DNA from: Niveispirillum sp.
Lineage (GTDB): Bacteria; Pseudomonadota; Alphaproteobacteria; Azospirillales; Azospirillaceae
Assembly: GCF_017996735.1 (NCBI RefSeq)
Contig: NZ_JAGOGJ010000033.1
Span: 1 to 58,900, forward strand
Direction of reading: 5' to 3'
Length of the DNA stretch: 58,900 nucleotides
Shown: positions 33,994 through 41,321 of the stretch, in pieces
Layout of the letters: each line of letters opens with the position of its first letter
Numbering within the stretch: position 1 is the stretch's first letter
Made by a program: the position numbers and the translations under genes
Notes under the pieces: model-generated
The model's database searches: none
What the model was told of the DNA's origin: nothing
The model's input: the letters and a program-made list of their open reading frames with translations, nothing else

Positions 33994-35325
33994 TCACATG
34001 GTTTTCATTTTCGCCAGGGCACGGCCTACGCCGGCCAGGGTAGCGTCGATATCATTCTCGTCCATGGCGGTGGAGCCGATATAGCCGCCGCGCATGGTCA
34101 GCAGCCCCTCTTTCAGCAACTGTTTCTGCAACAGGCCCTGGCGTTCCAGCAGGCCATCGCCGATGCAGGCGACCAGTTCGCGGTAATTGCCCATCGGCTT
34201 GTCGGTCAGCAGCAAGGCGGAGACCGATCCGCTGCCTTGAACCTGGCCGGTGACGCCCAGATCGACGCGCAGCCTTTCCAGCCCGTCGCGCATGCGCACG
34301 CCCAGCCCGTTCAGCCGGTCGAACTCCGCCTCGGTCATCAGGTCCATGGCGGTGAAGCCGGCGGCCATCGACATCGGGTTGGCGGTGAAGGTGCCGCTAT
34401 GCTTGACCCTGGGGTCGCCCTTTTCCACCTCGAACACCGACATGACGGCAGCGCTGCCGCCGAAGGCGCCGACGGGCAGGCCGCCGCCGATGATCTTGCC
34501 CATGCTGGTCAGGTCCGGCGTGATGCCCAGGCACCCCTGCGCGCCATGATAGCCCAGGCGCAGGCTCCACACCTCGTCGAAGATCAGCAGGATGCCAAGC
34601 CGCGCCGTTTCCTCCCGCAGCATGGCCAGGAAATCGTGCCTTGGTTCCACAAGGCCCACCTGCAGGCGGAACGGGTCCAGGATGACCGCGGCCAAGCTGT
34701 CGGCATGGGCACGCAGCAGGGCGCGGGCCGTGGCGATGTCGTTCACCGGCAGGATCAGCACCTCATCCAGCAGGCTTTGCGGTGTGCCGGCCTGATGGGC
34801 TGCGGCCCTGGGCGCACTGGCGTCCCCCCACTGGTCGGGGCGCGGCTGGAAGCTGGCTTCCAGCAGGTCGTACTGGCCGTGATAGCCGCCCTCCATCTTG
34901 GCGATGCGGGGTTTGGCCGTAAAGGCGCGGGCGGCCTTCACCGCCATCATGTTGGCCTCGGTGCCGGAATTGGTGAAGCGCACCCGGTCCAGGCTGGGAA
35001 TGCGCTGGCACAGCAGTTCGGCCAGCTTCACCTCCCATTCCGTGGGCAGGATGGCGACCATCAGATCCGCCACCTGCCGGCGGATCACGTCCACGATCTC
35101 AGGCTTGTTATGGCCGTGGATCTGGGAAGCAAAATTATTCACCCAGTCGATATAGGAATTGCCGTCGACATCGGTGATCCTGCAGCCGTCACCCTTGGCG
35201 GCATAGGCCGGATGCGGCTTGGCCACCACCATGTGGCGGGTATAGCCCGACGGCATCACCCGGCGCGACCGGTCGAAAAGGGCGGCGGAATGCGGCATGT
35301 CGCCGGCCTGGCTTGTATCGCTCAT
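33994..35325 (-). CDS. Class III aminotransferase (glutamate-1-semialdehyde aminomutase-like), copy 2
   Basis: A 443-residue PLP enzyme with TSMGKIIGGGLPVGAFGG around the PLP lysine and IFDEVWSLRLG for the cofactor aspartate. It is the second such aminotransferase of the island and shares key segments with the one at 23525. Its ATG overlaps by one base the TGA of the upstream BKACE gene (TGATG), so the two are translationally coupled. This supports the pairing of transamination to a beta-keto acid with BKACE cleavage. The overall reaction is inferred, not seen. Confidence 0.9.
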   Translation of the reverse strand: MSDTSQAGDMPHSAALFDRSRRVMPSGYTRHMVVAKPHPAYAAKGDGCRITDVDGNSYIDWVNNFASQIHGHNKPEIVDVIRRQVADLMVAILPTEWEVKLAELLCQRIPSLDRVRFTNSGTEANMMAVKAARAFTAKPRIAKMEGGYHGQYDLLEASFQPRPDQWGDASAPRAAAHQAGTPQSLLDEVLILPVNDIATARALLRAHADSLAAVILDPFRLQVGLVEPRHDFLAMLREETARLGILLIFDEVWSLRLGYHGAQGCLGITPDLTSMGKIIGGGLPVGAFGGSAAVMSVFEVEKGDPRVKHSGTFTANPMSMAAGFTAMDLMTEAEFDRLNGLGVRMRDGLERLRVDLGVTGQVQGSGSVSALLLTDKPMGNYRELVACIGDGLLERQGLLQKQLLKEGLLTMRGGYIGSTAMDENDIDATLAGVGRALAKMKTM

Positions 35326-36281
35326 CAGAAATTCACCTTGTCCTTGCCCTTGGTGCCCAGCATGGCGCGCGCCTCGTCCGGGGTCGCGACATCCAGCGAC
35401 AGGTCATTCAGGATGCGCACGATGCGGCGCACCTGATCGGCATTGCTCTTGGCCAGTTGGCGCGGGCTGTCCCACAGGCTGTCTTCCAGCCCGACCCGGA
35501 CATTGCCGCCCAGCGTGGCGCCCAACGTGCCCAGGCGCATCTGGTCCTTGCCGGCGACCAGCACCGACCAGTGATAATCATCGCCGAACAGCGCATCGGC
35601 CGTCTGCTTGGCATGGATGATATGGGCCGGATCGGCGCCCAGCCCGCCCAGGAAGCCGAAGATCGACTGGATGAAAAAGGGCGGCTTGACCCAACCCTGC
35701 TGAGCGATGAAATGCAGCGTGTGCAGGTGGCCGATATCGAAACACTCGAACTCGAACCTGACGCCGCGATCCTCCCCCAACTCCTTGGCCAGCCGTTCCA
35801 TGCTGGCATAGGTGTTGGCGATGGTCACGCCCTTGGACAGGCGCATGAACATCTCTTCCCAATCCTGGGTGGTCTTGCCGGCCAGCCGCTGCTGCAAGGC
35901 CCAGATGCCGGGATTCATCGGCCCCATATTGTAGGAACAGATCTCCGGCGCGAACTCCAGCGGCGCGCGCAGCCGGTCATCCATTACGGCGTCCGGCGTC
36001 TGCGCCAGGCTGGGCTGGCCGGTGGTGATGTTGATGATGGCGTCGCTACGGCTTTTGATGCTGCTCAGGAACTGGGCATAGATTTTGGGGTCGGTGGTCG
36101 GAAAGCCGGTTTCCGGGTCGCGGGCGTGCAGATGGATGATTGACGCGCCGGCCTCGGCGGCGGCGACCGCCTCATCCTCGATCTGCTGCGGCGTGATCGG
36201 CAGGTAGGGCGACATGCAGGGCAGATGCATGGCCCCGGTGATGGCGCAGGTGACGATCACCTTGTCCTGTTTTTTGGCCAT
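35325..36281 (-). CDS. BKACE-family beta-keto acid cleavage enzyme, copy 2
   Basis: A 318-residue BKACE (DUF849) enzyme. Zinc ligands His50 and His52 lie in IIHLHARDP, and the catalytic R-x-G-L-E-D is RVGLEDS. It is longer than copy 1 and has a different pocket (FECFDIGHLHTLHF, FFIQSIFGF), so the two copies probably act on different beta-keto acids. ATG 36281 gives the typical VIVTCAITGA start; the longer frame upstream overlaps the SDR gene. It is directly coupled to aminotransferase copy 2. Confidence 0.9.
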   Translation of the reverse strand: MAKKQDKVIVTCAITGAMHLPCMSPYLPITPQQIEDEAVAAAEAGASIIHLHARDPETGFPTTDPKIYAQFLSSIKSRSDAIINITTGQPSLAQTPDAVMDDRLRAPLEFAPEICSYNMGPMNPGIWALQQRLAGKTTQDWEEMFMRLSKGVTIANTYASMERLAKELGEDRGVRFEFECFDIGHLHTLHFIAQQGWVKPPFFIQSIFGFLGGLGADPAHIIHAKQTADALFGDDYHWSVLVAGKDQMRLGTLGATLGGNVRVGLEDSLWDSPRQLAKSNADQVRRIVRILNDLSLDVATPDEARAMLGTKGKDKVNF

Positions 36282-36358
36282 GACGGCTTTTCCCCCTGTT
36301 CTGGATAGGTCAGCAAAGCTCCGGGCTGGTGCTTGGGGAGCTTCGAAAATGTCCCTGA

Positions 36359-37156
36359 TCAATTTCCGGCGAACGCCTGCGGCGACATGGCGGCACCGCC
36401 GCTCAACACCTGGCCGCCATCGCAGTAGAGGATGCTGCCGGTGACATAGGCGGCGGCCTGTGAGGCCAGGAACAGCGCCATGTTGGCGATGTCGGCCTTG
36501 GTGCCGAACCGGCCCAGCGCCACCGAGCGTTCCACGACGGCCCGCGCCTTGGGGTTGGGGGCCAGGCGCGCCATGCCCTCGGTATCGTCGATGGGGCCGG
36601 GGACGATGGCGTTGACGCGGATGCCGGCCGGCCCCCATTCCATGGCCAGCGACTTCGTCAGCATGTCGATGCCTGCCTTGGCGGCGCTGACATGGGCCTG
36701 GCCCCAATAGGGTTCCGTCGATTGCGGGGCGGAAATGGACATCATCGACGCTCCCGGCTTGCGCGCCACGTCATGCGCCGCGCGCAGCACATGGAAGGTG
36801 CCCAGCAGGTCGATGTCGATCACCGTCTTGAAGGCGTTGGCCGACATGGCGGCGGCGGGCGCCACGAAATTGCCGGCGGCCCCCGACACCACGATATCCA
36901 GCGGTCCCAGCGCGGCGGCCGCCTGCTTGACGGCGGCTTCCACGGCGGCATAGTCGCGCACATCGGCGGCGAAGCCGATGGCGTCATGCCCGATCTCCGC
37001 CACGGCGGCATCGACCTTGTCCTGGCTGCGGCTCAGCACCGCCACCTTGGCGCCATATGCGGCCAGGGTCCGGGCGATTTCCAGATTGATGCCGCTTGTG
37101 CCGCCGGCGACGAACGCGTTTCGGCCCTGCAGCAGGTCCTGCTTGAAATGAGTCAT
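36359..37156 (-). CDS. SDR-family oxidoreductase (2,4-dienoyl-CoA reductase-like)
   Basis: A 265-residue short-chain dehydrogenase. The cofactor motif reads AGGTSGINLEIA. The SGAAGNFVAPAAAMS stretch and HVSAAKAGID, where serine stands in the tyrosine position of the usual YxxxK, are hallmarks of the peroxisomal-type 2,4-dienoyl-CoA reductase (DECR) branch. It would reduce a dienoyl-CoA with NADPH, consistent with the beta-oxidation genes nearby. It is the second gene of the operon that starts at 38102. Confidence 0.88.
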   Translation of the reverse strand: MTHFKQDLLQGRNAFVAGGTSGINLEIARTLAAYGAKVAVLSRSQDKVDAAVAEIGHDAIGFAADVRDYAAVEAAVKQAAAALGPLDIVVSGAAGNFVAPAAAMSANAFKTVIDIDLLGTFHVLRAAHDVARKPGASMMSISAPQSTEPYWGQAHVSAAKAGIDMLTKSLAMEWGPAGIRVNAIVPGPIDDTEGMARLAPNPKARAVVERSVALGRFGTKADIANMALFLASQAAAYVTGSILYCDGGQVLSGGAAMSPQAFAGN

Positions 37157-37172
37157 GATCTCGCCAGCGCTT

Positions 37173-38102
37173 TCAGCGTTGATGGGGATGAAGGGGCAGG
37201 CCCGGCCGGGGCCAGGGCAGGGCGATCAGCCGGCCGGAACCCGACAGGGTGACATAGGCCGTGGACAGGTCCGGCCCGCCGAAACACAGGTTGGTGACAT
37301 AGACATCGGGCAGCGGCAGATAATCCCGGGCGGCGCCGTCGGGCGACAGTGTCCAGATGCCGCCCCGGGTCAGGGTGGCGACGCTGATATTGCCCGCCGC
37401 ATCCACCGCCAGACTGTCCAGGTTGTTCAGGTCAGGCAGGCCCGCCACCAGCCGCCCGCCATTGGGCGACGGGAATGGATGGCTGGCGACGGTTCCGGGG
37501 CCGGTAATGTCGAACGCCCACAGGCGCCGCGTCACCGTCTCCGCCACATAAAGCGTCTGGCCGTCCGGCGACAGGCCGATGCCGTTGGGGGTGATCAGCC
37601 GGCCGATGGCGTGACGGATGAAGGAACCATCGGCCGCGGCATAGAACACCCCGCCGATATCCAGCCGGTCGTCCGTGCGTTTGCCGTGATCGGTGAACCA
37701 GAAACCGCCCTTGTGATCGAACACCAGATCGTTGGGCGAATGCAGCGGCCGGTCGCCGGCCCGGTCGTAAAGCCGTTCGACCCTCCCGCTGGCCAGATGC
37801 ACGCGTTCGATCCAGCCTGGCTGTTCAGCCTGGGCGATGGGGCGCTGTACACCGCCCTCCGTCACATAGCGCCAGCCGCCGCTGTTGCATACATAGCACC
37901 AGCCGTCCGGCCCCATGGCGGCCCCGTTGGGCCCCCCCTGCAGGTCGGCGATCACGGTCTGCCGCCCCGTTGTGGGGTCGATGCGGGTCAAGGCACGTCC
38001 GGCGATTTCCACCACCAGCAGTGACCCATCGGTCAGGTATGCCGGGCCCTCGGGGAAGCGAAGGCCCGTCGTCACGACCTGGAAATTGTCCGCGTCGTCC
38101 AT
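37173..38102 (-). CDS. SMP-30/gluconolactonase-family hydrolase
   Basis: A 309-residue six-bladed beta-propeller of the SMP-30/gluconolactonase/LRE family. Metal ligands are visible as Glu18 (RFPEGPAYL), the Asn of HSPNDLVFD and the Asp of TPNGIGLSPDG. It hydrolyses a sugar lactone or related lactone. ATG 38102 is favoured over 38108, because AAGGAGAGG is then at normal spacing. It is the first gene after operator O3 and its promoter, so it leads the longest operon of the island (38102 down to 24911). Confidence 0.87.
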   Translation of the reverse strand: MDDADNFQVVTTGLRFPEGPAYLTDGSLLVVEIAGRALTRIDPTTGRQTVIADLQGGPNGAAMGPDGWCYVCNSGGWRYVTEGGVQRPIAQAEQPGWIERVHLASGRVERLYDRAGDRPLHSPNDLVFDHKGGFWFTDHGKRTDDRLDIGGVFYAAADGSFIRHAIGRLITPNGIGLSPDGQTLYVAETVTRRLWAFDITGPGTVASHPFPSPNGGRLVAGLPDLNNLDSLAVDAAGNISVATLTRGGIWTLSPDGAARDYLPLPDVYVTNLCFGGPDLSTAYVTLSGSGRLIALPWPRPGLPLHPHQR

Positions 38103-38342
38103 GGCCATCCTCTCCTTGATGTCGGTTCAGGCAAGCCGGGGGCGTCATCGCGGGCTACTTCTTGCCTGCGAAAGACGACATCCTGTACCTGTCCGAGGGG
38201 CCGGTTACGGCTGTGAAGCCCTGTTCATACGGGTCTTGTCCGATGCGTTGAGGCATGGCGACCTGCTGGAAATACAATATGACCGAGTGGTCATGTTGGC
38301 AAGCGGGATTTCGGCGGGAACGGCTGATTTCGACGGTTCACG
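38103..38342. promoter_or_regulatory. Promoter region of the main island operon
   Basis: These 240 bases lie between the C45 acyltransferase gene and the lactonase gene. They contain a promoter with an embedded palindromic operator about 175-200 bases upstream of the lactonase start, and otherwise no gene. Confidence 0.5.
38274..38302 (-). promoter_or_regulatory. Promoter with embedded TetR operator O3
   Basis: On the minus strand a -35 TTGCCA (38302-38297) and a -10 TATTGT (38279-38274) are separated by exactly 17 bases. The palindrome ATGACC-GAGT-GGTCAT (38279-38294) fills that spacer. A repressor bound there would block polymerase directly. This is the clearest promoter-operator pair of the set and would control the operon starting with the lactonase gene. 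Confidence 0.65.
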
Positions 38343-39461
38343 CTATGCTCCGAACCCGAATATCTGGAACGGGGTTGAACAGGGGGGCCCGGCGGCCACA
38401 TGCAGGCTGGGACGGTCGGACAGTTCCATGATCAGGCAGCCTAGCGTGAAGGCGTCGCGTCTTCCCTCCACCTCGCCATGGCGGCAGACGGGGCCGTCAT
38501 GCTGGCTGAAGGCAGCGCGGATCGTGTCCGGGGTGACCGGTTGGTCGGGACGGCCCAGCAGCCGGTGCAATGCCGCCAGCCGGGCCTGGCTGGTGCTGCG
38601 GAACCGGGTGGCGAACAGGTCCGGCGGCAGCAGTTCCCGCAGCCGGCGCCAGGGGCCGTCATCAGGATTGACCAACGGATGGTTGGTATGGAGCACCCGG
38701 TCGGTCGTGCCCGGCGTTCGATAGCGATGGATGGAGGAGGCGGATACTTCCAGGTCCACCACCGGGTGCCCCGGTCCGCCGACCACGTAATTCTGCGGCG
38801 AGGCGTGGGGCACCCGATGCATGAAGTCCAGCCCCGCCGCCAATGTCGGCTGGGACAGGAAGCCGCGCACGACAAAATCCTCCGGCAGGCCGTTCACATC
38901 ATGGTCGAGATGGTTCATGGAATTGCAGCAGATGCCGACCCCGGCGCTGTTCAGCCCGGCCAGCGAGATTTTGCCCGCCACCGTATAGCTCAGCACTTCC
39001 ACCGGGCTGTCGGGATCGATGGAGTGCAGCAGCACCTGATGTCCGTCATGCCACAGCGGCATGTCCATGTTCTGGGCGATCAGGGCCGGCCGGTCCGGTG
39101 CGGCATCGACGCCCAGCGACGAACACCCCTTGGCGATGCGCGATTGCAGCCAGATTTCCCGCCGGAACCAGGGCTCCTCATCGCTGAGTTGCCGGGCCAG
39201 GGTCAGTCGGAAATCGGTGCCCGCCCCCTCGGCGATGCCCCGCACCTCCTCCAGCAGGTCGGGCGTCCAGCGCTCGATTGCCGGCATGAAATTGGTCTCG
39301 GCGAACAGCCGATCCAGATAGGGGGCGGGGGACAGGCCGATATCGTCCTGAAGCGCCTGGGTCCAGCGTTCCTGCTGCTCCAGCACCAGGTCGCGCAGTT
39401 CCTCCCCATGCGCACGGCCTCGCGCGCGGCCCTTGCCGCGCAACACGATCTTACGCACCAT
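38343..39461 (-). CDS. C45-family acyl-CoA:6-aminopenicillanic acid acyltransferase-like hydrolase
   Basis: A 372-residue N-terminal-nucleophile-type protein. KGCSSLGVD holds Cys113, the expected nucleophile freed by autocleavage, followed by ALIAQNMDMPLW, the core of the peptidase C45 / isopenicillin-N acyltransferase family. Members cut or transfer acyl groups on amides, for example N-acyl amino acids or beta-lactams. The start at 39461 follows GGAGAACAAAA. It ends the operon that includes the TetR and oxidoreductase genes. In this island it may remove an N-acyl group to expose the amine used by the aminotransferases. Confidence 0.85.
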   Translation of the reverse strand: MVRKIVLRGKGRARGRAHGEELRDLVLEQQERWTQALQDDIGLSPAPYLDRLFAETNFMPAIERWTPDLLEEVRGIAEGAGTDFRLTLARQLSDEEPWFRREIWLQSRIAKGCSSLGVDAAPDRPALIAQNMDMPLWHDGHQVLLHSIDPDSPVEVLSYTVAGKISLAGLNSAGVGICCNSMNHLDHDVNGLPEDFVVRGFLSQPTLAAGLDFMHRVPHASPQNYVVGGPGHPVVDLEVSASSIHRYRTPGTTDRVLHTNHPLVNPDDGPWRRLRELLPPDLFATRFRSTSQARLAALHRLLGRPDQPVTPDTIRAAFSQHDGPVCRHGEVEGRRDAFTLGCLIMELSDRPSLHVAAGPPCSTPFQIFGFGA

Positions 39462-39547
39462 TTTTGTTCTCCAGGCACGGGTGCCATTTTCCGCCGACCG
39501 GTTCCGGTCAGCGGGTCTCATCCGGCGCTCAAGCCAACAGGTCGGCC

Positions 39548-40420
39548 CTAGCCGCGCATGCGGTCCTTCAGCGTCAGGTACAGGGCAGAATGGTCGAGCA
39601 GCGGCCGGCCATCGGCCACCATATCGGCGTAAAGCCGCTCGGCCAGCCGTTGGAAGGGCAGGGTGATGCCGGCGGCGTCGGCCACGGCACGGCCGGTGCG
39701 CAGGTCCTTCAACTGCACCTCGGCATGGCCGCCGGGAACAAAATTGCCCTGGATCATGCGTTCGCCATGCTGGCGCAGGATGGTGCTGTCGGCGAAACCG
39801 CCGATCAGGGCGTCGCGCACCGCGACCACATCCGCCCCGCCCGCCTCGGCCAGCAACAGCGCCTCCGCCACGGCGCCGATGGTGACGCCGACGATCAACT
39901 GGTTGGCCAGCTTGGCCAGTTGCCCGCTGCCGACGGGGCCGACATGGGTGGTGCGGCCCATGGCGGCGAATATCGGGCGCAGTCTTTCGATCACCGCGCC
40001 GTCGCCGCCGGCCATGATCGACAGGGTGGCGGCGATGGCCCCGCGCTCTCCGCCCGACACCGGCGCATCGACGTAATCGATGCCCAGGGCGGCCAGGCGG
40101 GCGGCCTGGGCGCGGCTGGTATCGACGGGAATGGAACTCATCACCACGACGATGGCGCCGGGCGACAGGGTGGCGACGATGCCGCCGGGACCGAAAAGCA
40201 CGGCGTCGGCCACGTCCCCGGTACTGACCATCAGGATGGCGATGTCAGCCCCTTGGGTGGCTTCGGCGGCACTTCCGGCCACCAGCACGCCCTGGGCCGC
40301 CAGCGCTTCGGCCTTGCCGCGCGTGCGGTTCCAGGCGCGCACCTCATGACCGTGGCGGGCCAGGTTGGCGGCCATGGGCGCGCCCATGATGCCGGTACCG
40401 ATGAAGGCGATGAGCGACAT
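39548..40420 (-). CDS. 3-hydroxyisobutyrate / tartronate-semialdehyde-type NAD(P)-dependent dehydrogenase
   Basis: A 290-residue beta-hydroxyacid dehydrogenase. The Rossmann motif GTGIMGAPMA is at 8-17, substrate-binding DAPVSGGERGA at 118-128, and the catalytic Lys170 in GQLAKLANQ. Enzymes of this type reduce tartronate semialdehyde or oxidise 3-hydroxyisobutyrate and similar beta-hydroxy acids. With the hydroxypyruvate-isomerase-like protein it could funnel a C3 unit into glycerate. It starts behind AGGACTTCT, 71 bases after the TetR gene. Confidence 0.9.
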   Translation of the reverse strand: MSLIAFIGTGIMGAPMAANLARHGHEVRAWNRTRGKAEALAAQGVLVAGSAAEATQGADIAILMVSTGDVADAVLFGPGGIVATLSPGAIVVVMSSIPVDTSRAQAARLAALGIDYVDAPVSGGERGAIAATLSIMAGGDGAVIERLRPIFAAMGRTTHVGPVGSGQLAKLANQLIVGVTIGAVAEALLLAEAGGADVVAVRDALIGGFADSTILRQHGERMIQGNFVPGGHAEVQLKDLRTGRAVADAAGITLPFQRLAERLYADMVADGRPLLDHSALYLTLKDRMRG

Positions 40421-40491
40421 GGGTAGAAGTCCTTTTGACGAGGGCCAGGGGCCGCGGCCAGGCGGACGCAGACCCCGGCGGCCATCACCCT

Positions 40492-41286
40492 TCAGTTCAG
40501 CGTCAGCGAGGCCAGAAGCGACTTGGCGCGGCCGACATCGCGGATCGACGGGTCGACGCCATAGATGGCGCGATGCAGCAGAATGGCGTGAAAATCGATG
40601 ACCAGTTCGGGGTCCAGATCGGGGGAGAAGCCGGGGCTGACCTGGATGGAGAACTGGGCGAACAGGCTTTGGTCCAGCATGCCGCCGGCCGTGCGCACGG
40701 CCAGCCGCACCAGGGCCAGGTCGCCATCGGGAATGTCGTGGCGGGCGCGCAGGCCCTGTACCGACCGTTCGACGATGGCATGGTTGCGCTGGTGCCACAG
40801 CGCCTGCATGGTCGGGCTTTGTCCGCCCATCTGCACCATGCAGCGCAGGATGCCGTGATTGGCGGCGAAGATACGCTCATACCACCCCACCAGGGCGCGC
40901 ACGGCGGCAAACCGTTCGCCCTCCCTGGCGCCCCCGCTGGCGGTCGGCGGATATGTCGTCAGCTCAAAATCAACATATTGCCGGGCCAGTTCCTCCAGGA
41001 ACATATCCTTGCTGGTGTAGTAGATGTAGAAGGTGCCCTTGGCCAGTTCGGCCGCCGCGCAGATATCCTCGACATTCAGGTCGCGGTAGCTGGTGGCGTC
41101 CAGCAGGCCCGCCCCGGCCGCCGCCAGCCGCAACCGGGATTTGTCGCCGCTGCGCGACTTCTTGATCCCCTGCCATTGCCGGTCGAGGAACAGGGCGAAG
41201 CGCAGATCGGTGACAGTGGGGCGGTCGATGGGGCGGTCGCTGGACAAGACGGCTCCGTGCTCCTGTTGGCGGGTTTTCTCTGGCAT
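40492..41286 (-). CDS. TetR-family transcriptional regulator
   Basis: A TetR-type repressor of about 264 residues. The helix-turn-helix is clear: SYRDLNVEDICAAAELAKG, then TFYIYYTSKDMFLEEL. The C-terminal domain is the ligand-binding part. An unusually long N-terminal segment of about 50 residues precedes it, so the true start may be further in; ATG 41286 is used, and a TTG at 41310 is the alternative. An imperfect operator (41285-41300) overlaps the start region, suggesting autoregulation. It is the obvious candidate to bind the repeated ATGACC-N4-GGTCAT sites. Confidence 0.9.
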   Translation of the reverse strand: MPEKTRQQEHGAVLSSDRPIDRPTVTDLRFALFLDRQWQGIKKSRSGDKSRLRLAAAGAGLLDATSYRDLNVEDICAAAELAKGTFYIYYTSKDMFLEELARQYVDFELTTYPPTASGGAREGERFAAVRALVGWYERIFAANHGILRCMVQMGGQSPTMQALWHQRNHAIVERSVQGLRARHDIPDGDLALVRLAVRTAGGMLDQSLFAQFSIQVSPGFSPDLDPELVIDFHAILLHRAIYGVDPSIRDVGRAKSLLASLTLN

Positions 41287-41300
41287 GACCGGTTGGTCGG
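41285..41300. promoter_or_regulatory. Putative TetR operator O4 (imperfect)
   Basis: ATGACC-GGTT-GGTCGG matches the island operator except for the last two bases. It overlaps the likely start codon of the TetR gene and lies 22 bases downstream of the receptor stop codon, so it could mediate autoregulation. Confidence 0.45.
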
Positions 41301-41321
41301 GTGATGTCAAGACGCCGGCCG

